Assembly: GCA_020634415.1 (NCBI GenBank)
Contig: JACKBT010000019.1
Coordinates: 1 to 64,000 of the forward strand
Direction of reading: 5' to 3'
Origin: Ardenticatenaceae bacterium
GTDB lineage: Bacteria; Chloroflexota; Anaerolineae; Promineifilales; Promineifilaceae
DNA: 64,000 nucleotides
The notes beneath the pieces are model-generated. The model had not been told where the DNA came from and searched no databases. It worked only from the letters and a program-made list of their open reading frames with translations. Positions 34,101 to 42,073 of the stretch are shown piece by piece; the first letter of the stretch is position 1; each line of letters starts with the position of its first letter. The translations under genes were made by a program, and so were the position numbers.

Positions 34101-35677
34101 ACTTCTTTGTCTATGAGGACACCTTGCAGGAGAAAGCCCTGCACCTGATTGCGGCCAAGATTGCGGCCGCTGGCCGTGTGGATGGCGACATTGTGCAGGA
34201 TGACACGCTGGCCGAGTTGGATGACCTGGCAGGCAATGACATGGTAACGGCCCTGGGCAAGCTGGTGATGGGTGAGATGGACTTCGAGGAGCAGATGAAG
34301 GAAATCAATGAAGCCTATGAGCAGGCCCAGAAGGGCAATCTGACCCACAGCAGTAAATACAGCTTTGCCGACTGCACCGATGCCAAGAGCATCACCAAAC
34401 GCTATCGGCAGTTGGCCCGGAAGTATCACCCCGACGTGGCCGACGCAGCGCAGGTGAAGGTGAAGAGCCTGAATGATGTCTTTGCGGAGGCCAATGCTAA
34501 GTTTCAGCAGGAGGATGGCTTTATTGGCGGCTTTGAGGTTGATAACTCGATGCCTGATGTTGAAAACTTCACCTTTTCCCAAGAAAAGGGTGAAGCCCAG
34601 CGCACAAAGGGTGAAGCCCAGCGCACAAAGGGTGAAGCCCAGCGCACAAAGGGTGAAGCCCAGCGCACACTCTTTAATGAATTCGGCGACAAGATATATC
34701 AGGATGAAAACGGCCGTTGGGTTGAGGAACGGGAAATCGCTGGCTTTGTCTTCAAGAAGGCCACGCTTGCGCCTCAAGACTTTGCTACCAACCTGTTCAA
34801 TGCCCCTCGTCACGATGAACCAACTTCCGTGCCGGGCACAGTTACACGTCACGATGACCCGCCTTTTGAGCCTGGCCGCGTGACAGTCGCAGCTGCCACC
34901 GTCGAAAACGGCGGTGCTTCAGGTGATGTCACGCTGGAAACCATCGGAGCCGACGGTGAGTTACATGCCTACAACCCCGATGACGACAAATGGGAGTGTG
35001 TGACCTGTGATGATGAAGTCGTTGATGATGGTGTGTATGAAGTTGAATACACTTACGATCCCGATGATGTTCAGGAAGTCCTTGATGAGTATGAGACGGT
35101 TGGCAACCGCGACATTGGCTATGAGCCGCCAACGCTGGACGAGATTGACTATGGTTGGGATGATGATGGCTTCTGTACCTGGTGTGAGATGCCAGAGGAT
35201 GCCTGTGAGTGTGAACATCCGACATATGAAGATGCAGTTACGGTCATGAAAACAAACAAATACGACCGGCTTATTCATATCTTCACCAGTCCCCAGGAGG
35301 CAAAACCCAAGTCGGAGCGGCCAGCCATCTACCGTAATGGCACAAGCTGCACGGCGATGAAGGAAGTGGAAACGGGTGTTTGGATGCAATGCTCTAAGCT
35401 AGAACTGCACAAAGGCTTTTGCAATTTCTCTCTTGGCCCAGACTGGAAAGAGAAAGAAGCAGCCAAATCTGCAAAGAAGGCGAAGGCCCAAGCCGCCAAA
35501 AACGGCGATGGTGCAGCAGCACCGCCGGAGACATCGCCGAAAGTGGCGACAGCGGCCGCTGCGCCAACCAAACCGCCGAAGCGGTTGGTCTTTGGGGTGC
35601 ATGATGCTTATGGCAAGATGCTGCCAAAGGAGCGGTTGGATAAGGTTGGGGCGCAGCAGATGAGTTTGTTTGGTTGA
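31193..35677 (+). CDS. Fusion of adenine methyltransferase, SNF2-type helicase and J-domain
   Basis: The 1494-residue protein contains, in order: an N6-adenine methyltransferase core (LDPCAGEGEALYQ near 36-48; NNPPYMF near 97-103); a superfamily 2 helicase with Walker A GKMGTGKT near 428-436, a CPVCGK..CDHCH zinc insert near 563-600, a DECH box near 630 and a C-terminal helicase lobe with QFNKRSYRIGQ near 950; a J-domain-like stretch (SITKRYRQLARKYHPDVAD) with HPD near 1079; four exact KGEAQRT heptads near 1133-1160; and a Cys-rich acidic tail. Methylase-helicase fusions are known from plasmids and phages (DarB-like antirestriction proteins). The J-domain addition is unusual. It may modify or protect incoming element DNA. 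A hairpin follows the stop. Confidence 0.88.
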   Translation: MSRLQNQQEAGYFPIPPEVTDLIINYITAPEGGRVLDPCAGEGEALYQISQALGLVGYGVELAAHRAAAAQQLLGENVLHDDYRNLKTTQGAYNLVYNNPPYMFAADGNIEEGRAEYQWLKNTRPYLQPGGLLVYVVPQHMLRHRQTARYLTSWFSDLNVYRFPDESYPQFKQVIVFGRCRPKSAIPDSATATWLKGLAEMGERLQPITEPPGRYFLPKPIVPDEQFTFRGMFIKPDTAVLEARSHGLKNSLELHQHLVPGAGLRKLEPLTPMKIGHLTSIIAAGHINNQVLEVNGRKLLIKGSNYKIKKMSEEREQREDGYVLIEKLTENVVTKIVTLTPGGDAHEVEGEELADFLEDWIDPLTQVVATSYPPKYTFDLNGFGPALHQLNLGRMIPLIGKPGLLPTQKHAAAAAATRLLTHDEAIIVGKMGTGKTLMGPATVAALRSKGMKMNHIIVICPPHLVKKWIREIKVVWPEAKATHLQTIDEVDRFFRAKGPIFGIMKETTARSGSGWEHAVDYVGPRRLKTRGPKDEVTYLGNDKFPYKKSNAAALTYQLSHGMCCPVCGKPATTGDLMLGPEHFKSAKVFCDHCHSPMWQDTRFGEAGKAKYPLATYIKKRYKKQLDMLIADECHQFKGQDSDRGYAFSRLCTAARKVLLLTGTIYGGKASTLFYLLYRASAEFRHAYTNKEKNGKSRLMLREWVARYGILQEVESTRFDENGKTSGNSKSRTIVKELPGGSPAMLPWLLNNSVFVSLEDMGYALPGYKEIPVSVKMTPAMHSRYSYLEKQLSEELRKRLLVGDKSLLGAYLQSLLSWPDSPWRNKGVSDPKGKIIAFVDALPNPAGSYPKEVAIIERIKQSKADGRKVLLACQQTNTLDITPQWVAMLAENGIKAAVLKVEASKREAWYEQQMKAGVDVIITHPKRVETGLDLMECVDLIWMGTEYSIYTIQQFNKRSYRIGQTKDVNVYFFVYEDTLQEKALHLIAAKIAAAGRVDGDIVQDDTLAELDDLAGNDMVTALGKLVMGEMDFEEQMKEINEAYEQAQKGNLTHSSKYSFADCTDAKSITKRYRQLARKYHPDVADAAQVKVKSLNDVFAEANAKFQQEDGFIGGFEVDNSMPDVENFTFSQEKGEAQRTKGEAQRTKGEAQRTKGEAQRTLFNEFGDKIYQDENGRWVEEREIAGFVFKKATLAPQDFATNLFNAPRHDEPTSVPGTVTRHDDPPFEPGRVTVAAATVENGGASGDVTLETIGADGELHAYNPDDDKWECVTCDDEVVDDGVYEVEYTYDPDDVQEVLDEYETVGNRDIGYEPPTLDEIDYGWDDDGFCTWCEMPEDACECEHPTYEDAVTVMKTNKYDRLIHIFTSPQEAKPKSERPAIYRNGTSCTAMKEVETGVWMQCSKLELHKGFCNFSLGPDWKEKEAAKSAKKAKAQAAKNGDGAAAPPETSPKVATAAAAPTKPPKRLVFGVHDAYGKMLPKERLDKVGAQQMSLFG
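34589..34672 (+). repeat. Four 21-bp direct repeats inside the methyltransferase-helicase gene (iteron-like)
   Basis: Four exact copies of a 21-bp unit (core aaagggtgaagcccagcg) stand in tandem, preceded at 34569 by the inverted half-site CTTCACC. The same DNA unit, 18 of 21 bases alike, recurs in another reading frame at 58.1 kb. Confidence 0.85.
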
Positions 35678-35714
35678 GGAAGAGGTTGACTTTGGGGGTC
35701 AACCCCTTCCTCGG
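35672..35714 (+). terminator. Hairpin after the methyltransferase-helicase gene
   Basis: GAGGAAGAGGTTGAC and GTCAACCCCTTCCTC pair over 15 bp with one mismatch and a short loop. A G-run rather than a T-run follows, so termination is uncertain. Confidence 0.6.
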
Positions 35715-35807
35715 GGGGGGGGACAGACATTCTAACATAAATTATTATGTTGACGAATTAATTGAAGAATTGTGTAGCGATTGGGTACGAAACAATGGCA
35801 GTTTTAT

Positions 35808-35844
35808 GGGGAGATGGCCGTTTGGCGGAAACGGCCGTCTCCCC
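35808..35844. repeat. 16-bp hairpin built on the ACGGCCGT word
   Basis: GGGGAGATGGCCGTTT and AAACGGCCGTCTCCCC pair around a 5-nt loop and are followed by TTT. It lies in the 270-bp spacer between the plus-strand module and the inverted cargo and shows no gene around it. Confidence 0.7.
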
Positions 35845-35948
35845 TTTCGTATAACTAAACATCAATGCTTGATTTATCTGGTCAGAGACTTAACGATTTT
35901 CGGACGGGATTTAGACTATAATTTGATGTTTTGATTAGATTCAGTGAT

Positions 35949-36131
35949 CTATGGCAAAGATTCACAGACAGTGCCATCTTTATTACTATCCAGGTAATGA
36001 ATGTCTCCAGCCTCAGCAAGGCAGAAATCGTAACAAGCTTGAGCTTCTAACTGGGTGCTAAAATCTCTACAGGTATAGATATTGCTGGTAGAGATATACT
36101 GGGTGTCTATGGGCTTGTAGCTAGTGGACAT
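35949..36131 (-). CDS. Excalibur calcium-binding domain protein
   Basis: The 60-residue protein matches the Excalibur domain almost end to end: CRDFSTQLEAQACYDFC followed by the calcium-loop-like LDSNKDGTVCESLP. The conserved aspartates (D-x-N-x-DG) and paired cysteines are present. The domain normally sits on exported proteins or nucleases, but no signal peptide or partner domain is seen here, so this may be a fragment or a stand-alone module. The ribosome site is weak. It is the last gene of the minus-strand cargo. Confidence 0.7.
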   Translation of the reverse strand: MSTSYKPIDTQYISTSNIYTCRDFSTQLEAQACYDFCLAEAGDIHYLDSNKDGTVCESLP

Positions 36132-36342
36132 GATTGCGAGCTATTGGGTGGTTTAACGGCCGTTTCCCTATTCATCCCTCATATCAATCTACATGCCAGT
36201 CTTCTTCCAAATAATGTCACGTACAACCTGACTTTCAAAACCAAACATTTCATAGGTTTCAGTGAGGTGGACAATAACAACAATGTTTTAGCCTATGATA
36301 GCAGAATGCCCTGTTTCTTAGAGAAAATGTGGTGGACAAACA

Positions 36343-38457
36343 TCATGTTTTTGGAACGACAAAATCTTGCCATATAAAGCCCCTTGCTGTGAGTTGGTTA
36401 AGGGCATAGTGCCATCCCCATCCCCCAAAATGCTTCTTTCGCAAAATTGGTTGATTTCCATCTTCGTTTACTCCATGAAAACTATAAACACTCCCATGCG
36501 TTTGTTGGTGGTCGAATGAAAGTCTGAAGGTTATGATGGCAACAGCGAAATCGCTAACCGTGTTAATGTTATTTAGCTGCAATTCTCGACTATAACGACC
36601 AGCCCATTGAGGGCCACAACCTGATTTTTGGAAAATATCAAGCCAGGTTGTTGTATCTTTGAGCACTGGATGATCACCATAGTCTTGAGTTAATTGTTCA
36701 TGAAAATGATGTGGATTAGATGTCGTTTCGTTGATCAAGTTTTTTTTAGGAAAGTTATGATCAGACGGTTTGTGAGGGACATTTTCCCTAATTCGGGCAG
36801 CTATTTGACCAGCCCGCCATTGGAGAAAGTTATAATAATTCTCGATTTTCCACATACTCTCATCCGCGGGTATCATGTGCCGTTTCAAATAACTATCCCG
36901 ATTTGTCACACCACTCATTATCCATTGGGAAAAATCTTTGGCTCGTTTTTCGTGGCGATTGGTATCAGACTCCAATAGTTGGAAGTTTGCAGTAGTGTGG
37001 ATAAAGCCGGGAGCTACATTTGCGGCTTCTAATTTTGAACTTGGGTGAATATGATCGATGTCTCTATTGCTTATCACCTGATAATCATAAATGAGATAAA
37101 AGATAAAATCTCGATCCCAGTTTTCGACTTGTTTCGCGGAAAGCTCTTCTGAAAAACGAAGTGGATGGTTTTGGTAAACTTGAAAAAGCTCATTTACTGG
37201 GAAAAGCTCTCCTTTAAATCCCTTTAGAAGATTGAGAATTTTACGAATACCAGTTCGATAAGGAATCCAACCACAACCACGACTGAAAACACCATTTAGT
37301 AACGATAAATATATCCAGCGTTTGACTCGCTGAAAATCTGGATTATTTGTATCAAAGTTTTCATACACTTGATCGAGAGATTCTGTTTCGTTCAATTTAT
37401 GAAAGATATGATAAGCGATGAAATAGACAGGAATATCAGATCGTCCCCCTGTATGAAAATAGTCATACAGACGTGAATGTAAAAGAAATCTTCTTACCCC
37501 TTTCATGGTTTTGATAATACGCTTTTGATTTTCAAGGGCAAATTCTGTATCCTCTTTTGTGACCTGTATAACTTCCTTGTTGGGATTATCTTGAAGTAAG
37601 AAGAGAAGCTTGATAATTTCGTCTTGCTCAATGCCAATGTCTTCAAATTGAACCATTTCACGAAAAAATTGCTCCATGCGATGGTCAAAACCTTTGAACA
37701 TTGAGGCTACGAGGTCAAGTGATGAAAGACGTGTTCCACCATCATTCAAACGACGAAACAACTCTACAATACGTTGTTTTTCTTGATCCAAATAAACTTG
37801 GTCACGTCGGACGGAAACGGAAGACATGCCGACAGATGGATCGGCAAAAACTGCCATGTAGAATTTAAGTACATTTTGTTGGACCTTGCCTGGTAGCTTG
37901 ATATCTGTTAATTCATGTCGTCTAATCAATTCTTCTGCCACATGATAAGCGTCGCCCACCGTTCGCAACCGTTCAAATAGTTGGCTAACTGGATGCCATA
38001 ACTTAATCACAGAGTTGCCTGTGTCGTCTGTTTCCATATCGGGTAGAGTAGAAGCATCGGCAGCAAAGCGAAAATCGTATTCTAGTTGGTTACTAAGCAA
38101 ATCGAAATAGAGCTTCTTGCCATTGATACCCCCTTTCAAGCCCATAAAAAAGCTTTGTAGTCTTTGTTGACCATCAATGACCAAATATGTGGTTTGATCA
38201 TTAACGTTTGACAGTGAAGATTCATGGATTTCGCCAAAGCGAGAAAAACGACGATAGGCGAACAGAGGTACATCCCCTCGTTCTTCCTGAAGGATCATGA
38301 TGCCGCCAAAAGAATTACCTTTAAGCAATGAGTCAAAAAGTAATTCCATTTTTTTCTCATTCCAAACTAGCCAACGTTGTATAACTGGCAGTACATAGAC
38401 GGCATCATCTATTTCTTGTACTACATCACGAACAGTTCTTGGTTTCCAGGTAGCCAT
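36343..38457 (-). CDS. GmrSD-like DUF262/HNH restriction protein
   Basis: The 704-residue protein starts with a DUF262 (GmrS/ParB-like) domain: VLPVIQRWLVWNEKKMELLFDS near 23-44 and the NTP-binding signature YLVIDGQQRLQSFF near 92-105. Near 470-490 is DIDHIHPSSKLE, the DHIHP core of the DUF1524/HNH nuclease (GmrD-like), with FQLLESDTNRHEKRAK after it. GmrSD-type enzymes cut modified phage DNA. The final 140 residues, after about 570, are not part of the known pair and remain unassigned. The gene has an excellent site (GGAGGAAAAAGAA) and sits 21 bases after the Mrr_N protein gene, so the two are probably co-transcribed. Confidence 0.85.
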   Translation of the reverse strand: MATWKPRTVRDVVQEIDDAVYVLPVIQRWLVWNEKKMELLFDSLLKGNSFGGIMILQEERGDVPLFAYRRFSRFGEIHESSLSNVNDQTTYLVIDGQQRLQSFFMGLKGGINGKKLYFDLLSNQLEYDFRFAADASTLPDMETDDTGNSVIKLWHPVSQLFERLRTVGDAYHVAEELIRRHELTDIKLPGKVQQNVLKFYMAVFADPSVGMSSVSVRRDQVYLDQEKQRIVELFRRLNDGGTRLSSLDLVASMFKGFDHRMEQFFREMVQFEDIGIEQDEIIKLLFLLQDNPNKEVIQVTKEDTEFALENQKRIIKTMKGVRRFLLHSRLYDYFHTGGRSDIPVYFIAYHIFHKLNETESLDQVYENFDTNNPDFQRVKRWIYLSLLNGVFSRGCGWIPYRTGIRKILNLLKGFKGELFPVNELFQVYQNHPLRFSEELSAKQVENWDRDFIFYLIYDYQVISNRDIDHIHPSSKLEAANVAPGFIHTTANFQLLESDTNRHEKRAKDFSQWIMSGVTNRDSYLKRHMIPADESMWKIENYYNFLQWRAGQIAARIRENVPHKPSDHNFPKKNLINETTSNPHHFHEQLTQDYGDHPVLKDTTTWLDIFQKSGCGPQWAGRYSRELQLNNINTVSDFAVAIITFRLSFDHQQTHGSVYSFHGVNEDGNQPILRKKHFGGWGWHYALNQLTARGFIWQDFVVPKT

Positions 38458-38478
38458 TTCTTTTTCCTCCTATATAGA

Positions 38479-39063
38479 TTATTGTCTCTGCCCCTGTAAG
38501 TAATCCCTCCCCTTTTCACTAATCTCCCAAGTGCCGCGAGGGGAGTTGTCGCGCAGTAGCCCTTCATTGACCATTGAGTTTCGTGCCCATTGGGCTGTAT
38601 TGTACCAGCGGGGCGTGTTGGGTGTGGAAGGCAGTGTCTCGTAGTCTGCATCAGATAGTTCCTGGCGTAGCATCTTTTCTACTTGAGTCAGCACTTCACG
38701 GACAATGCCGGAGCCGCCCATTTCGACCAGAGTTTGCAATATGGGCAGGCGAAAGGCTTCTTCTGGGGTACGAATGCCACGTTGAAGACGGCCTAAATCT
38801 CGCCGACTACTCTTGTCTTCTGGCCCTATTGCAGCAAAAGTAGCTGAGATGGATTCCCACTCCTTGCGTAAGTCAGCTATTTTGCGACGGTAATCAGTGA
38901 GACGGACGGCTTGCTGACGGGCAGTATCTACTTGTTCGTAATCACCTTCGCCAAAGGCTTTGGCTCCGGCCTGATTAACTAGCTCAATTTCGTCTTCAAC
39001 TTCTTCTAGCAATAATTCAAAGGCAGCTAAAACACTGTTTTGATTTTCCCTCTTCACGATCAA
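38479..39063 (-). CDS. Mrr_N-type winged-helix protein with coiled coil
   Basis: The 194-residue protein has two parts. Residues 1-75 form a charged coiled coil. From about 110 the sequence LPILQTLVEMGGSGIVREVL ... RWYNTAQWARNSMVNEGLL ... RGTWEISEKGRDYL fits the Mrr N-terminal winged-helix domain, which reads DNA in Mrr-type restriction enzymes. The Mrr nuclease domain itself is absent. The start is a TTG at 39063 or the GTG two codons later, both behind GGAGG. It lies directly upstream of the GmrSD-like gene and may be its DNA-recognition partner; this is inference. Confidence 0.75.
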   Translation of the reverse strand: MIVKRENQNSVLAAFELLLEEVEDEIELVNQAGAKAFGEGDYEQVDTARQQAVRLTDYRRKIADLRKEWESISATFAAIGPEDKSSRRDLGRLQRGIRTPEEAFRLPILQTLVEMGGSGIVREVLTQVEKMLRQELSDADYETLPSTPNTPRWYNTAQWARNSMVNEGLLRDNSPRGTWEISEKGRDYLQGQRQ

Positions 39064-39167
39064 TTATCCTCCTGGTTGATATTGTCATCTTTACAAAGTA
39101 ATCACGAAAAGCAGAATGTTAATGTCTGCCTGGGTGCTGTGTCGCACCAAACAATAAGATGTGGCAG

Positions 39168-39848
39168 TTATTCAATCGATATTTGTGGCCTAAGTTCTTG
39201 AATTAAATCGACCAAATCTTGTATTTGATTGCTACGCTCAAGGTATCCAATCAGTTCTCTAGCCTTTTTCTTCCGATTGTCACCTGACAAGTCATCATAA
39301 GTCACGTTAAGGTAAAAACTTAATTCCTCCAATTCTTCTTGACTAAAGTGTGACATAAGTAATTTAAAGAGGCTAACTCGGGATATTTGCTGAGCCGCTT
39401 GGTCGGGTTGAAGTACTAGTTTCTCTTGCGTTGGTAAGATCGCCGCTTCTTTACTATTTAACTGCTCATCAAGCACCGTAAAATTACAGTGGCCGATAAG
39501 AATCAAAAAATGGTTGTGGCATTTTTCTATCAGACCAAAGGCTTTACTTGTATTTTCCAGAGAACCATAACGGGTGGCCTTAACCTCCTGAATAAAAAAA
39601 ATAGCCTCGTCAAAAGAGGCCACTAGTTTCAGATAATCGTTTGCAGTTACCACATCGCGTTCAATGGTAAAAATATTATTGAACGTGGAAGTTAGGCTGT
39701 TTTGGGTATGGATTAGGCTTGATAAAAGGTCATTGATAACTTCTGGCTGACTACCAAGTTCAAGGTGAGGGTTTTCTGTCAGTAATAGCCCCACGCTTTC
39801 TAGTTCATCGTTAACCTGTTGCAAAATAATCTGCACTTGGCTGGGCAT
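39168..39848 (-). CDS. Conflict-system protein with C-terminal EAD7-like domain
   Basis: The ATG at 39848 follows TTGGAG and gives 226 residues. The N-terminal 130 residues are all helix and share phrases with the next gene upstream (LELGS-P near 26, YGSLENT near 94). The C-terminal 65 residues fit an effector-associated death-like domain of the EAD7 type: LFKLLMSHFSQEELEELSFYL, YDDLSGD, KKARELIGYLER and LVDLIQELRP. Such domains couple sensors to effectors in bacterial conflict systems. No toxin or protease domain is fused, so this looks like an adaptor or a new effector. Confidence 0.7.
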   Translation of the reverse strand: MPSQVQIILQQVNDELESVGLLLTENPHLELGSQPEVINDLLSSLIHTQNSLTSTFNNIFTIERDVVTANDYLKLVASFDEAIFFIQEVKATRYGSLENTSKAFGLIEKCHNHFLILIGHCNFTVLDEQLNSKEAAILPTQEKLVLQPDQAAQQISRVSLFKLLMSHFSQEELEELSFYLNVTYDDLSGDNRKKKARELIGYLERSNQIQDLVDLIQELRPQISIE

Positions 39849-39893
39849 AATGCACTCCAATGCAGATTACTATATCAGTTAGATGAGGGAAGT

Positions 39894-40301
39894 TCAATGT
39901 CTGAGAGAAAATACGTCTGGCTGAATAATTTGGCTGACTTCACGAATGCCTTGAATACACAAATTTAGCTGTTCAACACATCGTCGTGTGTTTTGTAGAG
40001 TTCCATATGCCTGTTGTCGGATGTTTTTAACAAGTGATATGGTGTTTTCAAGCTGGCTAGCAGTCGTGAAGTAGACATTAGCTTTGTGAACAGGAGTCTT
40101 GGCAATATCGAATTGATTGTCGAAGGCTAAAATACGTCGGGTTAGCTGTTCTAGATCATGCTCTATTTCCGCCATAAGTTGTGGATCACTACCTAATTCT
40201 AAGAAGGCATTGCTGGATAGATGATCTGCCCAATTGCTTAAAGCATAGTCTGTTTCAACTACAGTTTGTAAGAGATGATATTGATTGACTGTCTCACTCA
40301 T
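39894..40301 (-). CDS. Paralogue of the EAD7 protein's helical domain, without EAD
   Basis: The 135-residue all-helical protein matches the N-terminal part of the next gene: FLELGSDPQLMAEIEHDL against LELGSQPEVINDL, and YGTLQNTRRCVEQL against YGSLENTSKAFGLI. It stops before the region where the other protein has its EAD-like domain. It lies 45 bases upstream in the same orientation. The pair may form a helical complex. No family name is known to me. Confidence 0.65.
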   Translation of the reverse strand: MSETVNQYHLLQTVVETDYALSNWADHLSSNAFLELGSDPQLMAEIEHDLEQLTRRILAFDNQFDIAKTPVHKANVYFTTASQLENTISLVKNIRQQAYGTLQNTRRCVEQLNLCIQGIREVSQIIQPDVFSLRH

Positions 40302-40363
40302 TTGAATACCTGTTCATAACAGAAATGAAGATATAGCACAAACGTTCGTGCCTGTCAACGTGA

Positions 40364-40774
40364 TTAACAATAGAATTTCAGGTTATCCAACTCTGCTAAT
40401 AAGTCATCAATTGCTAAGATAGAGTCAACCTGACTATAGCTTTGAGGGCGTTTACCATAACGTTCAAATAGTTTGGCTACTTTCTTGGATGAATCAATGA
40501 TGCTTTTAGCCGCAGTTTTTGGGCCATCACCATTATTTATAACCAGATAGTATGGGTGCTTTTTTCGCTTAGTGTAGGTGATGAAATCGGAACCAACTTT
40601 AGTGAAGTAACTAGCGTTACTTTTGAAAATGCGACCTGATGTACCAAAGGATTCAGGCTCCGGTAAATTTCTTTTAATCTCTATGATTTTTGCGACCCGG
40701 TCTTCAATTTCACGACGTAGTTCTGTCTTGTCAGGCTCTTTGTTGCTGCCCGGGCTAGGAAATGTTGACCGCAT
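40364..40774 (-). CDS. Unknown small cargo protein
   Basis: The 136-residue basic protein has a charged N-terminal helix (TELRREIEDRVAKIIEIKRN), a short beta part (FITYTKRKKHPYYLVINNG) and a C-terminal helix pair. No family is recognised. The ribosome site is weak. It is positioned 62 bases upstream of the paralogue pair and may belong to the same transcript. Confidence 0.6.
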   Translation of the reverse strand: MRSTFPSPGSNKEPDKTELRREIEDRVAKIIEIKRNLPEPESFGTSGRIFKSNASYFTKVGSDFITYTKRKKHPYYLVINNGDGPKTAAKSIIDSSKKVAKLFERYGKRPQSYSQVDSILAIDDLLAELDNLKFYC

Positions 40775-40824
40775 CTTGTTTTAACCCTACAAGTAACTTG
40801 AGGTGGTCACAAACAGTTGGATTT

Positions 40825-40971
40825 TTATTTCAAATAAATCTTTCTAGGTCGTAGCGCAAACTCAATTCGATAATTCGGCAGGGCAATTTTGTGGCGGTGA
40901 ATATCGGGCAGCAATGATTCTAACGTCTCTGATTTGGGTGTAAAAAGATCGCCTTCACTGGGTAAATTCAT
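40825..40971 (-). CDS. 48-residue open frame with good ribosome site
   Basis: A short frame begins MNLPSEGDLFTPKSE at 40971 behind AGAAGGA with 8-nt spacing, and ends at a TAA at 40825. The residues LPDIHRHKIALPNYRIEF slightly resemble the start of DUF262-type domains (a LPxxQR-like strand), but this is weak. It fills an otherwise empty 300-bp gap in the cargo operon. It could be a true small protein or a gene remnant. Confidence 0.4.
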   Translation of the reverse strand: MNLPSEGDLFTPKSETLESLLPDIHRHKIALPNYRIEFALRPRKIYLK

Positions 40972-41070
40972 TGAAATGTTCCTTCTGTATTTGTCATATT
41001 TCCGAACTAAATCTAGGTTCAGCTACCTATTTGCAGATATTTGGACAAAGGTGAGCTATAGCTGTTGGAT

Positions 41071-42021
41071 TTAGCTGCGTAGTCCTAATCTTCGACGTAG
41101 TGTATGCCATAACCTCCGTTTCCGTTCGATTGTCGGCATCTGGTTGACATCATCCAGATGCCACCAGTCGCCATCTTTGTCTTCAAATAAAGGCACGCTG
41201 TAATCCTGCCGCACGCGCAAGCGATAGCCTAAATGACGCGCCATTCCCTTCTTTTCGGCTAATGAGTAGGTGCGTTTTTCATGGATATGAAATTGTTCAA
41301 GAAGAGATTTTGCTTCTGCACAAGCAAACAATACTGTCCGATTGGCCGTCTCCGTTGCCAAAAATAAATCTACATAGGAGAAAAGTTGCCGTAACAACCT
41401 CAGAGACAAAAAGAGGGCTATGATGGCACCTGCTAAGTTAAGAACAATCTCTATCCATGTTGGCATCGTTAGTAAGGTTGGAGAAACTTGCATATTAATA
41501 GGTGTTTCCCCTGCTTTCTGTAATAAATCGCGCAACCTGTTTAAAGCTTGTGGCGGTTCCAATATCGTTGCCACTACACCCAACAAAACACCAACAATGA
41601 TGAGATTGAAGAAATTACCACGCCAATCGGCCGATCCTTGTTCTAGTTCGGCTATTTGTTGCATACGGGACAAATCATCGTAACTTAAACCACGCTGACG
41701 ACGATACGGCCGTTCTACAGCCACCAACAGCCGAGCAGCCAGCTTTGACACATCATTTGCCGGGTTACGACTGCCAGCCCAGGCCAGATAAAAAAGCCAG
41801 TAAACAAGACCAACAAATAACCAGAAAAATGTCAGTGCTATGCCCAACTGTAAAATCAAAATAAAGCGCGGCTGTCCACGCAGCAAAATAACAACCAGAA
41901 ACGCCACCAACCAGCTTAGGCCAATAAATCCTGCCAGGAATTTGCTCACGGAATCCCAAATATGCTGATGTTTGAGTTCAGCAATAAGTGTGAAGTAAAG
42001 GTGAGTATACCCGTCTTTCAT
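41071..42021 (-). CDS. Four-TM membrane protein of unknown function in the cargo
   Basis: The 316-residue protein has two membrane helices near 25-75, a soluble stretch with RRQRGLSYDDLSRMQQIAELE, two more helices near 135-155 and 193-215, and a soluble basic C-terminus with YSVPLFEDKDGDWWHLDDV. No family is recognised. A membrane protein inside a defence island is often a pore or a membrane-acting effector, but nothing in the sequence proves this. The ribosome site is weak. Confidence 0.65.
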   Translation of the reverse strand: MKDGYTHLYFTLIAELKHQHIWDSVSKFLAGFIGLSWLVAFLVVILLRGQPRFILILQLGIALTFFWLFVGLVYWLFYLAWAGSRNPANDVSKLAARLLVAVERPYRRQRGLSYDDLSRMQQIAELEQGSADWRGNFFNLIIVGVLLGVVATILEPPQALNRLRDLLQKAGETPINMQVSPTLLTMPTWIEIVLNLAGAIIALFLSLRLLRQLFSYVDLFLATETANRTVLFACAEAKSLLEQFHIHEKRTYSLAEKKGMARHLGYRLRVRQDYSVPLFEDKDGDWWHLDDVNQMPTIERKRRLWHTLRRRLGLRS

Positions 42022-42073
42022 GACCAGTGTTTTATATATCCCGCACTAATTGAGCCCTTGCAACTCTTTGCTT

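Noticed and set aside
34589..34672. CRISPR-like or simple tandem repeat array
   Set aside because: The 21-bp units abut without spacers and are in frame with a gene; the better explanation is an iteron-like array also found at 58.1 kb.
35674..35934. 86-codon frame after the methyltransferase-helicase gene
   Set aside because: It reads through two strong hairpins (35672-35714 and 35808-35844) and has no ribosome site.
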